Shown here: piece by piece, positions 1 through 5,851 of the stretch
How the letters are laid out: each line of letters opens with the position of its first letter
Position numbering within the stretch: position 1 is the first letter of the stretch
NCBI GenBank assembly: GCA_030631085.1
Contig: DAOVLV010000138.1
Coordinates: 1-5,893, forward strand
Direction: 5' to 3'
DNA from: Planctomycetales bacterium
Lineage (GTDB): Bacteria > Planctomycetota > Phycisphaerae > SM23-33
DNA length: 5,893 nt
The notes under the pieces: model-generated
What the model was told of the DNA's origin: nothing
What the model saw: the letters and a program-made list of their open reading frames with translations, nothing else
Databases searched by the model: none
Program-made: the position numbers and the translations under genes

Positions 1-316
1 AAACCCAATACAAACCCCAGCAAACCCAATCGCCGAAAAGCCAAAATGGATGTAAACTCACATACAACAAAGGATTACAGAAAAAAAGCTGCTTTCGCAG
101 TCCGAAAAAACAAACCCAATTCAAAGCCAATTTCCGAAAAGCCCAAAATGAACGTAAACTTCTATTTAACAAAGGATTATAAAAATGAACTCTGTCGGAA
201 GCTTCAAAAAAACAAACCCAATCAAAGCCAATCTCAAAATCCCACAACCACGCCAACAGCCTATGCCAACATTAGTAACAAGGGCTTTAAACTGGCAATC
301 CTCGCTGGCGAGGGCA
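1..316. repeat. A-rich degenerate tandem repeat element (AAACCCAAT type)
   Basis: The word CAAACCCAAT occurs at 21, 111 and 213, with a partial copy at 1. CCGAAAAGCC recurs at 33 and 134, and CAAAGGATTA at 68 and 170, so the last full period is about 102 bases and the first unit is shorter. The units have diverged, and the third keeps only its first part before passing into a CACAACCACGCC tail. Open frames cross this stretch on the plus strand, but they are low-complexity (Lys/Asn/Pro-rich) and run on into sequence antisense to a sulfatase, so I treat the region as non-coding. From memory, this kind of element is scattered through Phycisphaerae-type planctomycete genomes, where it yields spurious hypothetical proteins; that recollection is not checked. 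Its right edge coincides with the point where the sulfatase loses homology, which suggests that the element inserted there. The left edge lies outside the window. Confidence 0.7.
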
Positions 317-319
317 GTT
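290..319. repeat. Palindrome at the right edge of the tandem element
   Basis: The inner arms CCTCGC (300-305) and GCGAGG (308-313) are perfect complements around a TG loop. The outer arms AACTG (290-294) and CAGTT (315-319) also pair, separated by an asymmetric internal loop. No T-run follows on either strand, so an intrinsic terminator is unlikely. Its position exactly at the boundary between repeat and sulfatase suggests it is the terminal hairpin of the element, a REP- or MITE-like end. Confidence 0.5.
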
Positions 320-1311
320 GTCCAATATTCCTTTGGCCTCGAGTTTTTTCATCACCCTATCGAACATGCTATCGATCCATGAACAGTTGGCCCAGTATCT
401 CAGGATCATCTGCTGCCACTGTTTCTTGCTCGCTTTGCTCCAGAACCCTCTGTACATTTGCTCTCTGTTCACGCCCGTCGCGTGACAAGGCTCTGCCTTA
501 TCCTTGGCAGGCTGTTCGGGCACAGGGATTTTGTCAATCTCGTATAACCGGGCGGGACATTGTGCCCGGCGTGTGGCTTCAAAAAGGACAAATACAAAAA
601 CAGAGGCCTTTCCTTGTCGATTCCTTTTTCGATAAAATGCAGACATTCATTAAAGACCCAGCCATCGCGGTGGTCCTTTTCTTCAACTTTACTCGTGCAG
701 CCAAGATAGCCGGCAATGTTTTCTTCTCCAGCTCCGAAGGGCCGGGTTTCCTGCATGTATCGGCCGAGCCCCTCCGGGTTCATGTCGCTCATCATAACCG
801 CGTCTCTTTCGTAGAGAGAGCTATTGCGAGGCTGGCCGATAAATCGCGTTTCAAAGCCTCGTGTTGAACACCCTTTTGCCCTCCAATGTGTTTTCCCAAA
901 ACCCGCGGTCTGGTAGCCCGCTTTTCTCAGGATTTCAGGCAGCGTTTCACAAGGTAGTTGATCGTCAGTGAGGCTCATGCTGTTTTTCAGCACGCCTACC
1001 TGGGAAGGATACAGCCCCAGCATCATGGAGTAACGGCTTGGAACGCACATAGGGCCCTGACAGACGGCTTGATCAAAGAGAACGCCATTATCAGCGATCC
1101 TGTCCAGCGCAGGCGTTTTGACCATCGGGTTGATTTTTCCGACGCAGTCCCAACGCTGCTGGTCGCTCATCAGGAAAATAATGTTCGGCCTCTTGTCGTT
1201 TCCCTTTTTGACGGCCTCAGCTCCAATAGATAGTTTAGAAGCCCAGACTGTTGCGCTTGAGAGGACGGCTGTGCTCCTCAGAAACTCTCTCCTGGTTAGT
1301 AACTTTTTCAT
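317..1311 (-). pseudogene. Formylglycine-dependent sulfatase, frameshifted and C-terminally truncated
   Basis: This is a type I sulfatase that would hydrolyse sulfate esters of glycans after export. The N-terminus carries a twin-arginine signal (TRREFLRS, residues 6-13) followed by a hydrophobic stretch. The alkaline-phosphatase-like fold begins at RPNIIFLMSDQQ (metal-ligand Asp50). The sulfatase signature C-V-P-S-R lies at residues 89-93, with Cys89 the predicted formylglycine. GFGKTHW (137-143) and FLKPHAGH (243-250) match conserved active-site blocks. The ATG at 1311 is supported by AGGAGG nine bases upstream. Near 544 the reading frame is lost: the first frame degrades after VPPGY and runs to a stop at 469, while the next frame resumes convincing sulfatase sequence (YEIDKIPVPEQP, then NREQMYRGFWSKA and ANCSWIDSMFDRVM) down to ILDN at about 317. 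A missing base, or a gain of two, would explain this. The sequence then enters the repeat element, so the usual following SDHG metal-binding block and the rest of a roughly 450-500 residue protein are absent. It is probably inactive unless the shift is a sequencing error and the gene continues beyond the element. Confidence 0.85.
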
Positions 1312-1320
1312 CCTTCGTAA

Positions 1321-1326
1321 CCTCCT
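1321..1326 (-). promoter_or_regulatory. Shine-Dalgarno of the sulfatase
   Basis: On the minus strand AGGAGG lies nine bases upstream of the ATG whose first base is 1311. It is a strong ribosome-binding site and fixes the sulfatase start. TATAAA (minus strand, 1340-1335) lies a few bases further upstream and could be a -10 element, but no convincing -35 accompanies it. Confidence 0.7.
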
Positions 1327-1455
1327 AAGTACTGTTTATACGGTTCGGCTCGCTCTGGCTGCGTTTGGCAAATCATCTGTACTATTACAAGATAGTCACA
1401 ACGAGGTACATGCCGTAAGGTGCGCTCTTTCATACGCGTCCGGCTTACTATAGAA

Positions 1456-1470
1456 CTCGTTTGTAACGAG
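1456..1470. promoter_or_regulatory. Short perfect palindrome, possible operator
   Basis: CTCGTT (1456-1461) and AACGAG (1465-1470) are perfect complements around TGT. A lone AACGAG half-site also occurs at 1400-1405. The palindrome sits just upstream of the weak promoter candidate at 1474-1501, so a dimeric regulator could bind here. It is short enough to be chance, and no regulator gene is in the window. Confidence 0.2.
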
Positions 1471-1540
1471 CACTTGCGAGATCAACGACTTATGGTATCC
1501 TCTTAGCTTCTTAGATTCAAGTTATATCTGGAGGATAGTG

Positions 1541-1642
1541 ATGGACACAGAAATGCCTTCTACCCGGCCAATAAGATTGAATTATCAGGACAGGTTTGAT
1601 AGCATGTTGGAAAAGAGGCTCAGTCCCGATGTGTCGGGATAG
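1541..1642 (+). CDS. Possible 33-residue small protein or gene remnant
   Basis: An ATG at 1541 is preceded by GGAGG (1530-1534), a good Shine-Dalgarno at normal spacing. The frame runs 33 codons to a TAG at 1640-1642. The peptide starts MDTEMPSTRP, continues with a charged segment (RLNYQDRFDSMLEKR) and ends LSPDVSG. It has no signal peptide or membrane segment and I recognise no family. The last codons and the stop fall inside the palindrome at 1618-1648, so the C-terminus is built from that hairpin. It could be a leader peptide upstream of the GH32 gene, the 5' remnant of an older gene cut by the palindrome, or chance. The clear ribosome-binding site is the only positive evidence. Confidence 0.25.
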   Translation: MDTEMPSTRPIRLNYQDRFDSMLEKRLSPDVSG

Positions 1643-1648
1643 CTGAGC
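1618..1648. repeat. Strong bulged hairpin / palindromic element
   Basis: GCTCAG (1618-1623) pairs with CTGAGC (1643-1648), and TCCCGA (1624-1629) pairs with TCGGGA (1634-1639). This gives twelve perfect base pairs with a TGTG loop and a three-base TAG bulge. The sequence AAGCAAATTTT follows, so there is no immediate T-run and a classical intrinsic terminator is doubtful. It lies 65 bases upstream of the GH32 start and could act as an RNA structure in that leader, or be a REP-like interspersed palindrome. Confidence 0.6.
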
Positions 1649-1673
1649 AAGCAAATTTTATGTTATATGGTGA

Positions 1674-1704
1674 ATCCGTCAGTTTGCCTGGGGTAAACTG
1701 CCGG
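1674..1704. repeat. 31-bp palindromic repeat, copy 1 (upstream of GH32 gene)
   Basis: This copy matches the copy at 1828-1858 at 30 of 31 positions. Its core pairs CAGTTTGCC (1680-1688) with the arm at 1692-1700 around a TGG loop, and outer CCG/CGG arms extend the stem across one mismatch. The single difference from copy 2 (T at 1694 in place of C) turns a G-C pair into a G-U pair, so the RNA hairpin is retained. It ends only eight bases before the GH32 ATG and occupies the place where a Shine-Dalgarno would be expected. Confidence 0.8.
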
Positions 1705-1712
1705 AACACACT

Positions 1713-3197
1713 ATGAAGACAATGAAGACAATAATGGTAAGCTTGGTGATAGGTTTCGCAACGCTTTCTCTTTGGGGTGCTCCTGCTGTGACAGTGCGTC
1801 AGCACGGCGAGGATGCGGCCAAGACGGATCCGTCAGTTTGCCTGGGGCAAACTGCCGGGGCCCCGTATGTAGAGGAAACGCCGGCCATGCCGAAAGATGT
1901 GCCGGCTAACTGGCTAACATACCATCTTGCCCACCCGGGCCCGGGTGTCGGCATGCCAGGCGATCCCAACCCCGCTTTTTACTATAAAGGCCGCTATCAT
2001 CTGCATTATATTTACAAAAACAAGCACGGCTTTGCGTTCGCTCACGTATCCAGCAAGGACATGGTTACCTGGAAGTGGCACCCCACCGTACTTGTCGGGC
2101 CCAATACGGGTCACGGAATGTTCAGTGGTACAGGATTCTTCACTAAGGAGGGGCAGCCAGTAATGATCTACCATGGCCAGGGGTCGGGAAATAACTACCT
2201 GGCTTTTGCCCTGGATGATAATCTGGATGAATGGACCAAGCCAGTTGCGGTTAAGCCCAGGACTAAATCCGGGCAGGCGGCCAAGATACGTATGTGGGAT
2301 CCTGACTGTTGGTTGAATGGTGATACCTATTATGCAATATCCGGCGGCGGCCCACCTCATTTGATGAAATCCTCGAATCTTGAAGAGTGGGAGTATCTTG
2401 GGCTCTTACTGCACAAAGACATGCCGGATCTGGGAGTAAGTAAAAATGAAGACGTCTCTTGCGCCAATATGTTTAAGATAGGTGACAAGTGGATGCTTCT
2501 TTGCATCAGTCATAGGATGGGGTGCCGTTACTACCTTGGCGATTTTAAGGACGAGAAGTATCTTCCCGAGTTCCACGCCATGATGAACTGGAAGGACTGG
2601 AATTTCTTCGCGCCGGAATCACTGCTGACTCCGGATGGCCGCCGTGTCATGTGGGCCTGGTGCAGGCTTGAGGGCGCCCAGAGTGCTATCCAGTCACTGC
2701 CGCGTGAAATTAGCCTGCCCGCCGATGGTGTGTTGCGCATCAAACCGCTGCGGGAACTTAAGAAGCTTCGTTATGATGAGAAGAATGAAGGTAACATCAT
2801 CGTCAAGAGCAATAGCAGCCACATGCTCAAGAGAATTTGCGGTGACACTGTAGAGCTGAGCGTCACAATCAAGCCAACCAGCGCCAAAGAATATGGCATC
2901 AGCGTATTCTGTGATAAGGATGGCAGGGGTTTTCCTATCACCATCAAGCCAGAGAGCAAGGTCATGGCAATGGGCGAAATTAAGCCTCCGTTCGAGCTTG
3001 AGAAAGGTGAAGATCTGAACCTTCGTATCTTCCTGGATAAAGGCATGGTCGAGGTCTTCGTCAACGATCGCCAGGGAGCTGTATACATGCACCAGCACGA
3101 TAAGGAAGATGTAGGCATAAGCCTGTTCAGCAAAGGTGGTGATATAACGGCCAAAGTCAAAGGCTGGAAAATGAAATCAATCTATGCGGGCCAGTAA
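1713..3197 (+). CDS. Secreted GH32-like beta-fructosidase
   Basis: The product (494 aa) is predicted to hydrolyse terminal beta-D-fructofuranosyl linkages in fructans or sucrose-like substrates outside the cytoplasm. Residues 1-23 form a Sec signal peptide (basic MKTMKT, hydrophobic core, likely cleavage after WGA). Residues 24-65 are a linker that includes a palindrome-encoded segment (40-49). The five-bladed propeller spans about 66-340. PGDPNPAFYYKGRYHLHY contains the predicted nucleophile Asp84, equivalent to the WMNDPNG block. HVSSKDMVTWKWHP (111-124) and GMFSGTGFF (135-143) are typical GH32 blocks. WDPD (195-198) occupies the RDP position, and NEDVSC (245-250) supplies the probable acid/base Glu246. 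FFAPESLLTPDGRRVMWAW (298-316) is also characteristic. The C-terminal beta-sandwich (about 375-491) includes LRIFLDKGMVEVFVNDR. The length is normal for GH32. Several canonical motifs are altered, so the substrate may not be inulin or levan; another clan GH-J/F-like specificity is possible. No clear Shine-Dalgarno precedes ATG 1713 or the alternative ATG at 1722. It is co-directional with the GH127 gene. Confidence 0.85.
   Translation: MKTMKTIMVSLVIGFATLSLWGAPAVTVRQHGEDAAKTDPSVCLGQTAGAPYVEETPAMPKDVPANWLTYHLAHPGPGVGMPGDPNPAFYYKGRYHLHYIYKNKHGFAFAHVSSKDMVTWKWHPTVLVGPNTGHGMFSGTGFFTKEGQPVMIYHGQGSGNNYLAFALDDNLDEWTKPVAVKPRTKSGQAAKIRMWDPDCWLNGDTYYAISGGGPPHLMKSSNLEEWEYLGLLLHKDMPDLGVSKNEDVSCANMFKIGDKWMLLCISHRMGCRYYLGDFKDEKYLPEFHAMMNWKDWNFFAPESLLTPDGRRVMWAWCRLEGAQSAIQSLPREISLPADGVLRIKPLRELKKLRYDEKNEGNIIVKSNSSHMLKRICGDTVELSVTIKPTSAKEYGISVFCDKDGRGFPITIKPESKVMAMGEIKPPFELEKGEDLNLRIFLDKGMVEVFVNDRQGAVYMHQHDKEDVGISLFSKGGDITAKVKGWKMKSIYAGQ
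1828..1858. repeat. 31-bp palindromic repeat, copy 2 (inside GH32 coding sequence)
   Basis: This is a near-identical copy of 1674-1704, 154 bases downstream. CAGTTTGCC (1834-1842) pairs perfectly with GGCAAACTG (1846-1854) around TGG. The outer arms CCG (1830-1832) and CGG (1856-1858) pair across a T/C mismatch. It is read in frame as PSVCLGQTAG (residues 40-49 of the GH32-like protein), in the linker between signal peptide and catalytic domain. In-frame palindromic insertions of this sort are known in Rickettsia (RPE elements); the parallel here is inference. Confidence 0.8.
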
Positions 3198-3276
3198 AGT
3201 GCACCAATTTCTCTTGCTTTCCGGCTCACTGCCGCAATCGCAAGAAAACAACAATCAAATTGTCTATCAGATACAC

Positions 3277-3282
3277 GGGAGG
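3277..3282 (+). promoter_or_regulatory. Shine-Dalgarno of the GH127 gene
   Basis: GGGAGG lies ten bases before the ATG at 3293 and decides the start. An in-frame TTG at 3260 would place the Shine-Dalgarno inside the coding sequence and spoil the signal peptide. The 95-base gap from the GH32 stop (3198-3292) shows no strong terminator; a CTTGC/GCAAG pairing is too weak. The two hydrolase genes are therefore probably co-transcribed. Confidence 0.75.
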
Positions 3283-3292
3283 AATTAACATT

Positions 3293-5851
3293 ATGAGAAC
3301 GTATCTTGCAATGACAGTTATTAACGCAATTGTTGCCCTGAGCTTGATGAGCATCGCTGCGGGATCTGATGTGCTGCCGAATCGCGGACTGTATGAAGTA
3401 AGCCACGAGCGGGTGGAACTGCGAGGCGGGTTCTGGGGCCCGCGTTTGAAGACCCACCACGAGACGACCATCGGCCACGCGCTGGACTGCCTGGAGCGCA
3501 ATGGGCACGTCACCAACTTCGACAAGGCGGCTGGAGTGTTCGACGGCCCGCTCCGCGGCCACCATGCCTTCGACTCGGATATCCACAAGGCCATGGAAGG
3601 CGCAATGTATTCCTTGCAGCATCGCGACGACCCCAAGCTGCGCAAGCGCGTCGAAGGCATTCTCGATCGCATCCTGGCCGCTCAACAGGAGGACGGTTAC
3701 CTGATCTCGTATTTTATCGTCAATGGGCTTGATAAGAAATGGGACGACATGCGTTTGCAGCACCAGATGTACAACGCGGGGCACTTTTTCGAGATGGCTG
3801 TCGAGCATCATCGGCTCAGCGGCAATCCCAAAGCACTCAACGCAGCGAAGCGGTTCGCCAACCATATTGACAGCGTTTTCGGACCTGGAAAACGTTATGA
3901 TGTCAGCGGGCACGAGGAAATCGAGCTGGCCCTGGTCAAACTGTATCGCGCCACCGGCGAACGACGATACCTGGAGTTGTCTCGGTTCTTACTCGATGAG
4001 CGCGGCCATCTTCACGGCACTAAGCGAAGACCGTTCGAGCCCGGTCCACTGGTCGTGCCGGAGCGGGTCGAAGGCCATACCGATGCGGAACATCGCCGTG
4101 CAGTGTGGCACGCCAGTCTGCGATGGCGTAATGGCCGGATGCAGGACCACAAGCCGCTGGTAGAGCAGACCGAGGCAGTCGGCCATGCCGTGCGGGCCGG
4201 ATACATTTATTCGGCGATGGCCGATATCGCCCGTTTCATGGACGCCCCCGACTACGAGCGTGCCCTGGATCGCATCTGGCAGGACGTGGTGAGTCGCAAG
4301 ATGTACGTCAACGGGAGCATCGGAACCGCCCAGTATGGCGACGAGGGATTTGGCGACCCGTACCTGCTGCCCAACAGGACTTATTGCGAATCCTGCGCAA
4401 ACATCGCCCACGTGCTCTGGCAGCACCGGATGAACCTGCTCAAAGGTCAGGCCAAATACGCCGACGTGATGGAACTGGCACTCTACAACGGAGTCCTGTC
4501 GGGAATCTCGCTCTCGGGCGACGGTTTCTTCTATCAGAACCCGCTGGAAAGCAAAGGGAGCAACCGAAGCTCCTGGATCGGCCTGGCGTGCTGCCCGACG
4601 AACCTGACACGGATCATCCCACAGGTTGGCGGACTGGTTTATGCCCAGGGTAAGAACCGGTTGTATGTCAACCTTTTCGCCTCGGGAGATGCCTCGCTCG
4701 AGATGGATGACGGCGTGAAGGTGAAACTGGCCCAAAAGACCAACTACCCATGGGACGGTCACGTGAAGTTGACGGTCACACCGGAGCAGACATCCGATTT
4801 CGACCTGTGCTTGCGGATACCGGGCTGGGGGCTTGGCCGACCTGTTCCCAGTGATTTGTACCGCTTCGCTGATTCGAAAGTCGCTGCCGTTGGGCTGAAG
4901 GTCAATGGAAAAACGATTGATGCCACACCAGAAGAAGACGGTTATGTCCACCTGAAGCGTTCGTGGAAGGCCGCCAATGTCGTGGAATTGGACATGCCGA
5001 TGCCGATCCGCCGGGTTTACGCTCACGAGAAAGTCAAGGCCGACCAGGGCAAAGTGTCGTTAATGCGTGGCCCGATCACCTACTGCATCGAGGCGGTTGA
5101 CAACCCGAACGTGGACGTCCTTAGCGTAGTCTTGCCGCGCGAAGCCGAACTGCGGGCAGAGCATCGCGACCGATTGCTCGGTGGCGTGACGGTCCTTCAG
5201 GGCAAAGGCCTTGATGGCCGACAGCGTCCGGTCACTCTGACGGCCGTACCGTACTATTCCTGGGCTAACAGGGAAAAGGGAGCGATGACGATCTGGATCA
5301 ACGAAGCTCCTATCGCATCCGCCGCCTTGCCTGCGGCGCCCAGCCCAGCCCATGCCCAGCAGGTAGATCAGAGCAAGCCCCTGAAACAAGCAGGCAAGAG
5401 CCCCATCAAAGTCTTCATCCTTGCCGGCCAGTCCAACATGGATGGTCAGGCCAACGTCAAGACGATAGACTTCCTCGGCGAAGACAAGGAGCACGGCGCC
5501 TTGCTGAAAACATTCAAGCCTGACGGCAAAACGCTGGCTACTCGCGACGATGTCTGGGTTGCTCACCGCGGCGTGTACGGAAATCTCGCCCCTGGCTACG
5601 GTGGTCGCAGACCCGATGACAAACTCGGCAACAACATTGGACCGGAATATGCCTTCGGCTATTTCATGGGAGAGGCAATGGACGAGCAAGTCTTGTTGAT
5701 CAAGATCGCCGGTGGCGGCACGAGCCTCTACCGAAATTGGCGTCCTCCCAGTGCTTTTGCCTGTCGAAGGGGCTTTCGGCGCCGGTGGGTTCGGTGGTCT
5801 GTGGTTCCGGCGAGTTTATCGCCGAGGCGCGGCGAACGCGTAAGGTATTAG
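3293..5851 (+). CDS. GH127 beta-L-arabinofuranosidase fused to a truncated SASA-type esterase domain
   Basis: The open frame encodes 852 residues from the ATG at 3293. Residues 1-24 are a Sec signal peptide (cleavage near AAG/SD). Residues 33 to about 670 form a GH127 (DUF1680) enzyme that releases terminal beta-L-arabinofuranose through a zinc-bound cysteine nucleophile. Predicted residues are acid/base Glu351 (GDEGF), zinc ligands Glu366 and Cys368 (YCESCA), and Cys433/Cys434 in CCPTN, with Cys433 the nucleophile. The opening FWGPRLKTHHETT (47-59) and the closing VPYYSWANR (652-660) are also family-typical. An Ala/Pro linker (about 671-703) leads into an SGNH/SASA carbohydrate-esterase domain. 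Its block I serine is Ser714 in AGQSNMDG, and GPEYAFGYFMGEAMDEQVLL and WRPPSA follow. Family homology stops at about residue 821. The last 31 residues (Arg/Trp-rich) are out-of-frame sequence of a threonine aldolase, so the catalytic Asp/His block of the esterase is missing. The GH127 part should be functional; the esterase as written should not. It is probably the second gene of an operon with the GH32-like gene. Base composition becomes visibly more GC-rich just after the signal peptide. Confidence 0.85.
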   Translation: MRTYLAMTVINAIVALSLMSIAAGSDVLPNRGLYEVSHERVELRGGFWGPRLKTHHETTIGHALDCLERNGHVTNFDKAAGVFDGPLRGHHAFDSDIHKAMEGAMYSLQHRDDPKLRKRVEGILDRILAAQQEDGYLISYFIVNGLDKKWDDMRLQHQMYNAGHFFEMAVEHHRLSGNPKALNAAKRFANHIDSVFGPGKRYDVSGHEEIELALVKLYRATGERRYLELSRFLLDERGHLHGTKRRPFEPGPLVVPERVEGHTDAEHRRAVWHASLRWRNGRMQDHKPLVEQTEAVGHAVRAGYIYSAMADIARFMDAPDYERALDRIWQDVVSRKMYVNGSIGTAQYGDEGFGDPYLLPNRTYCESCANIAHVLWQHRMNLLKGQAKYADVMELALYNGVLSGISLSGDGFFYQNPLESKGSNRSSWIGLACCPTNLTRIIPQVGGLVYAQGKNRLYVNLFASGDASLEMDDGVKVKLAQKTNYPWDGHVKLTVTPEQTSDFDLCLRIPGWGLGRPVPSDLYRFADSKVAAVGLKVNGKTIDATPEEDGYVHLKRSWKAANVVELDMPMPIRRVYAHEKVKADQGKVSLMRGPITYCIEAVDNPNVDVLSVVLPREAELRAEHRDRLLGGVTVLQGKGLDGRQRPVTLTAVPYYSWANREKGAMTIWINEAPIASAALPAAPSPAHAQQVDQSKPLKQAGKSPIKVFILAGQSNMDGQANVKTIDFLGEDKEHGALLKTFKPDGKTLATRDDVWVAHRGVYGNLAPGYGGRRPDDKLGNNIGPEYAFGYFMGEAMDEQVLLIKIAGGGTSLYRNWRPPSAFACRRGFRRRWVRWSVVPASLSPRRGERVRY
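5745..5758. other. Chimeric junction: esterase domain to threonine aldolase
   Basis: On the left side the GH127-SASA frame gives family-typical NWRPPSA, ending at 5755. On the right side, in the frame beginning at 5752, family-typical threonine aldolase sequence starts at CFCLSKGL. The two homologies meet with essentially no gap, both are internal protein segments, and they are in different frames. This is the signature of an illegitimate deletion or recombination, or of a misassembly joining two loci. Confidence 0.7.

Larger units (their letters stand above)
1312..1712. other. Divergent intergenic region between sulfatase and GH32 gene
   Basis: This 401-base region separates two divergently read genes, so it should hold both promoters. 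It contains the sulfatase ribosome-binding site, a palindrome (1456-1470), a short ORF with its own Shine-Dalgarno (1541-1642), a strong hairpin (1618-1648) and a palindromic repeat (1674-1704). A possible plus-strand promoter is TTGCGA (1474-1479), a 16-base spacer and TATCCT (1496-1501), each box matching four of six consensus bases; this is weak. I see no tRNA, riboswitch or intact insertion sequence here. Confidence 0.5.

Noticed and set aside
1..240. CRISPR array
   Set aside because: The repeated words are spaced about 90 and 102 bases apart, with similar sequence in between rather than unique spacers. No cas genes are present.
46..867. A 273-codon plus-strand open frame
   Set aside because: Its first part is the low-complexity tandem element and the rest is exactly antisense to well-supported sulfatase sequence. 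It matches no family.
469..1311. Sulfatase as a complete 280-residue protein
   Set aside because: The last 20 or so residues of this frame lack homology, the family continues in the next frame, and the protein is far shorter than usual. It is called a pseudogene instead.
1618..1660. Rho-independent terminator
   Set aside because: The hairpin is strong but is not followed by a T-run on the plus strand, and no substantial gene ends just before it.
3198..3260. Terminator between the GH32 and GH127 genes
   Set aside because: Only a 5-bp CTTGC/GCAAG pairing with a long loop is visible, which is too weak to support a call.
3260..3292. TTG start giving an 863-residue GH127 protein
   Set aside because: The GGGAGG Shine-Dalgarno sits between this TTG and the ATG at 3293, and only the ATG gives a normal signal peptide.
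3989..5026. A 345-codon minus-strand open frame
   Set aside because: It lies entirely opposite the GH127 catalytic domain, in GC-rich sequence where antisense frames stay open. It has no recognisable domain.
5756..5851. Arg/Trp-rich C-terminal tail of the GH127-SASA protein as a real domain
   Set aside because: The same bases in another frame encode highly conserved threonine aldolase motifs, so the tail is out-of-frame reading.
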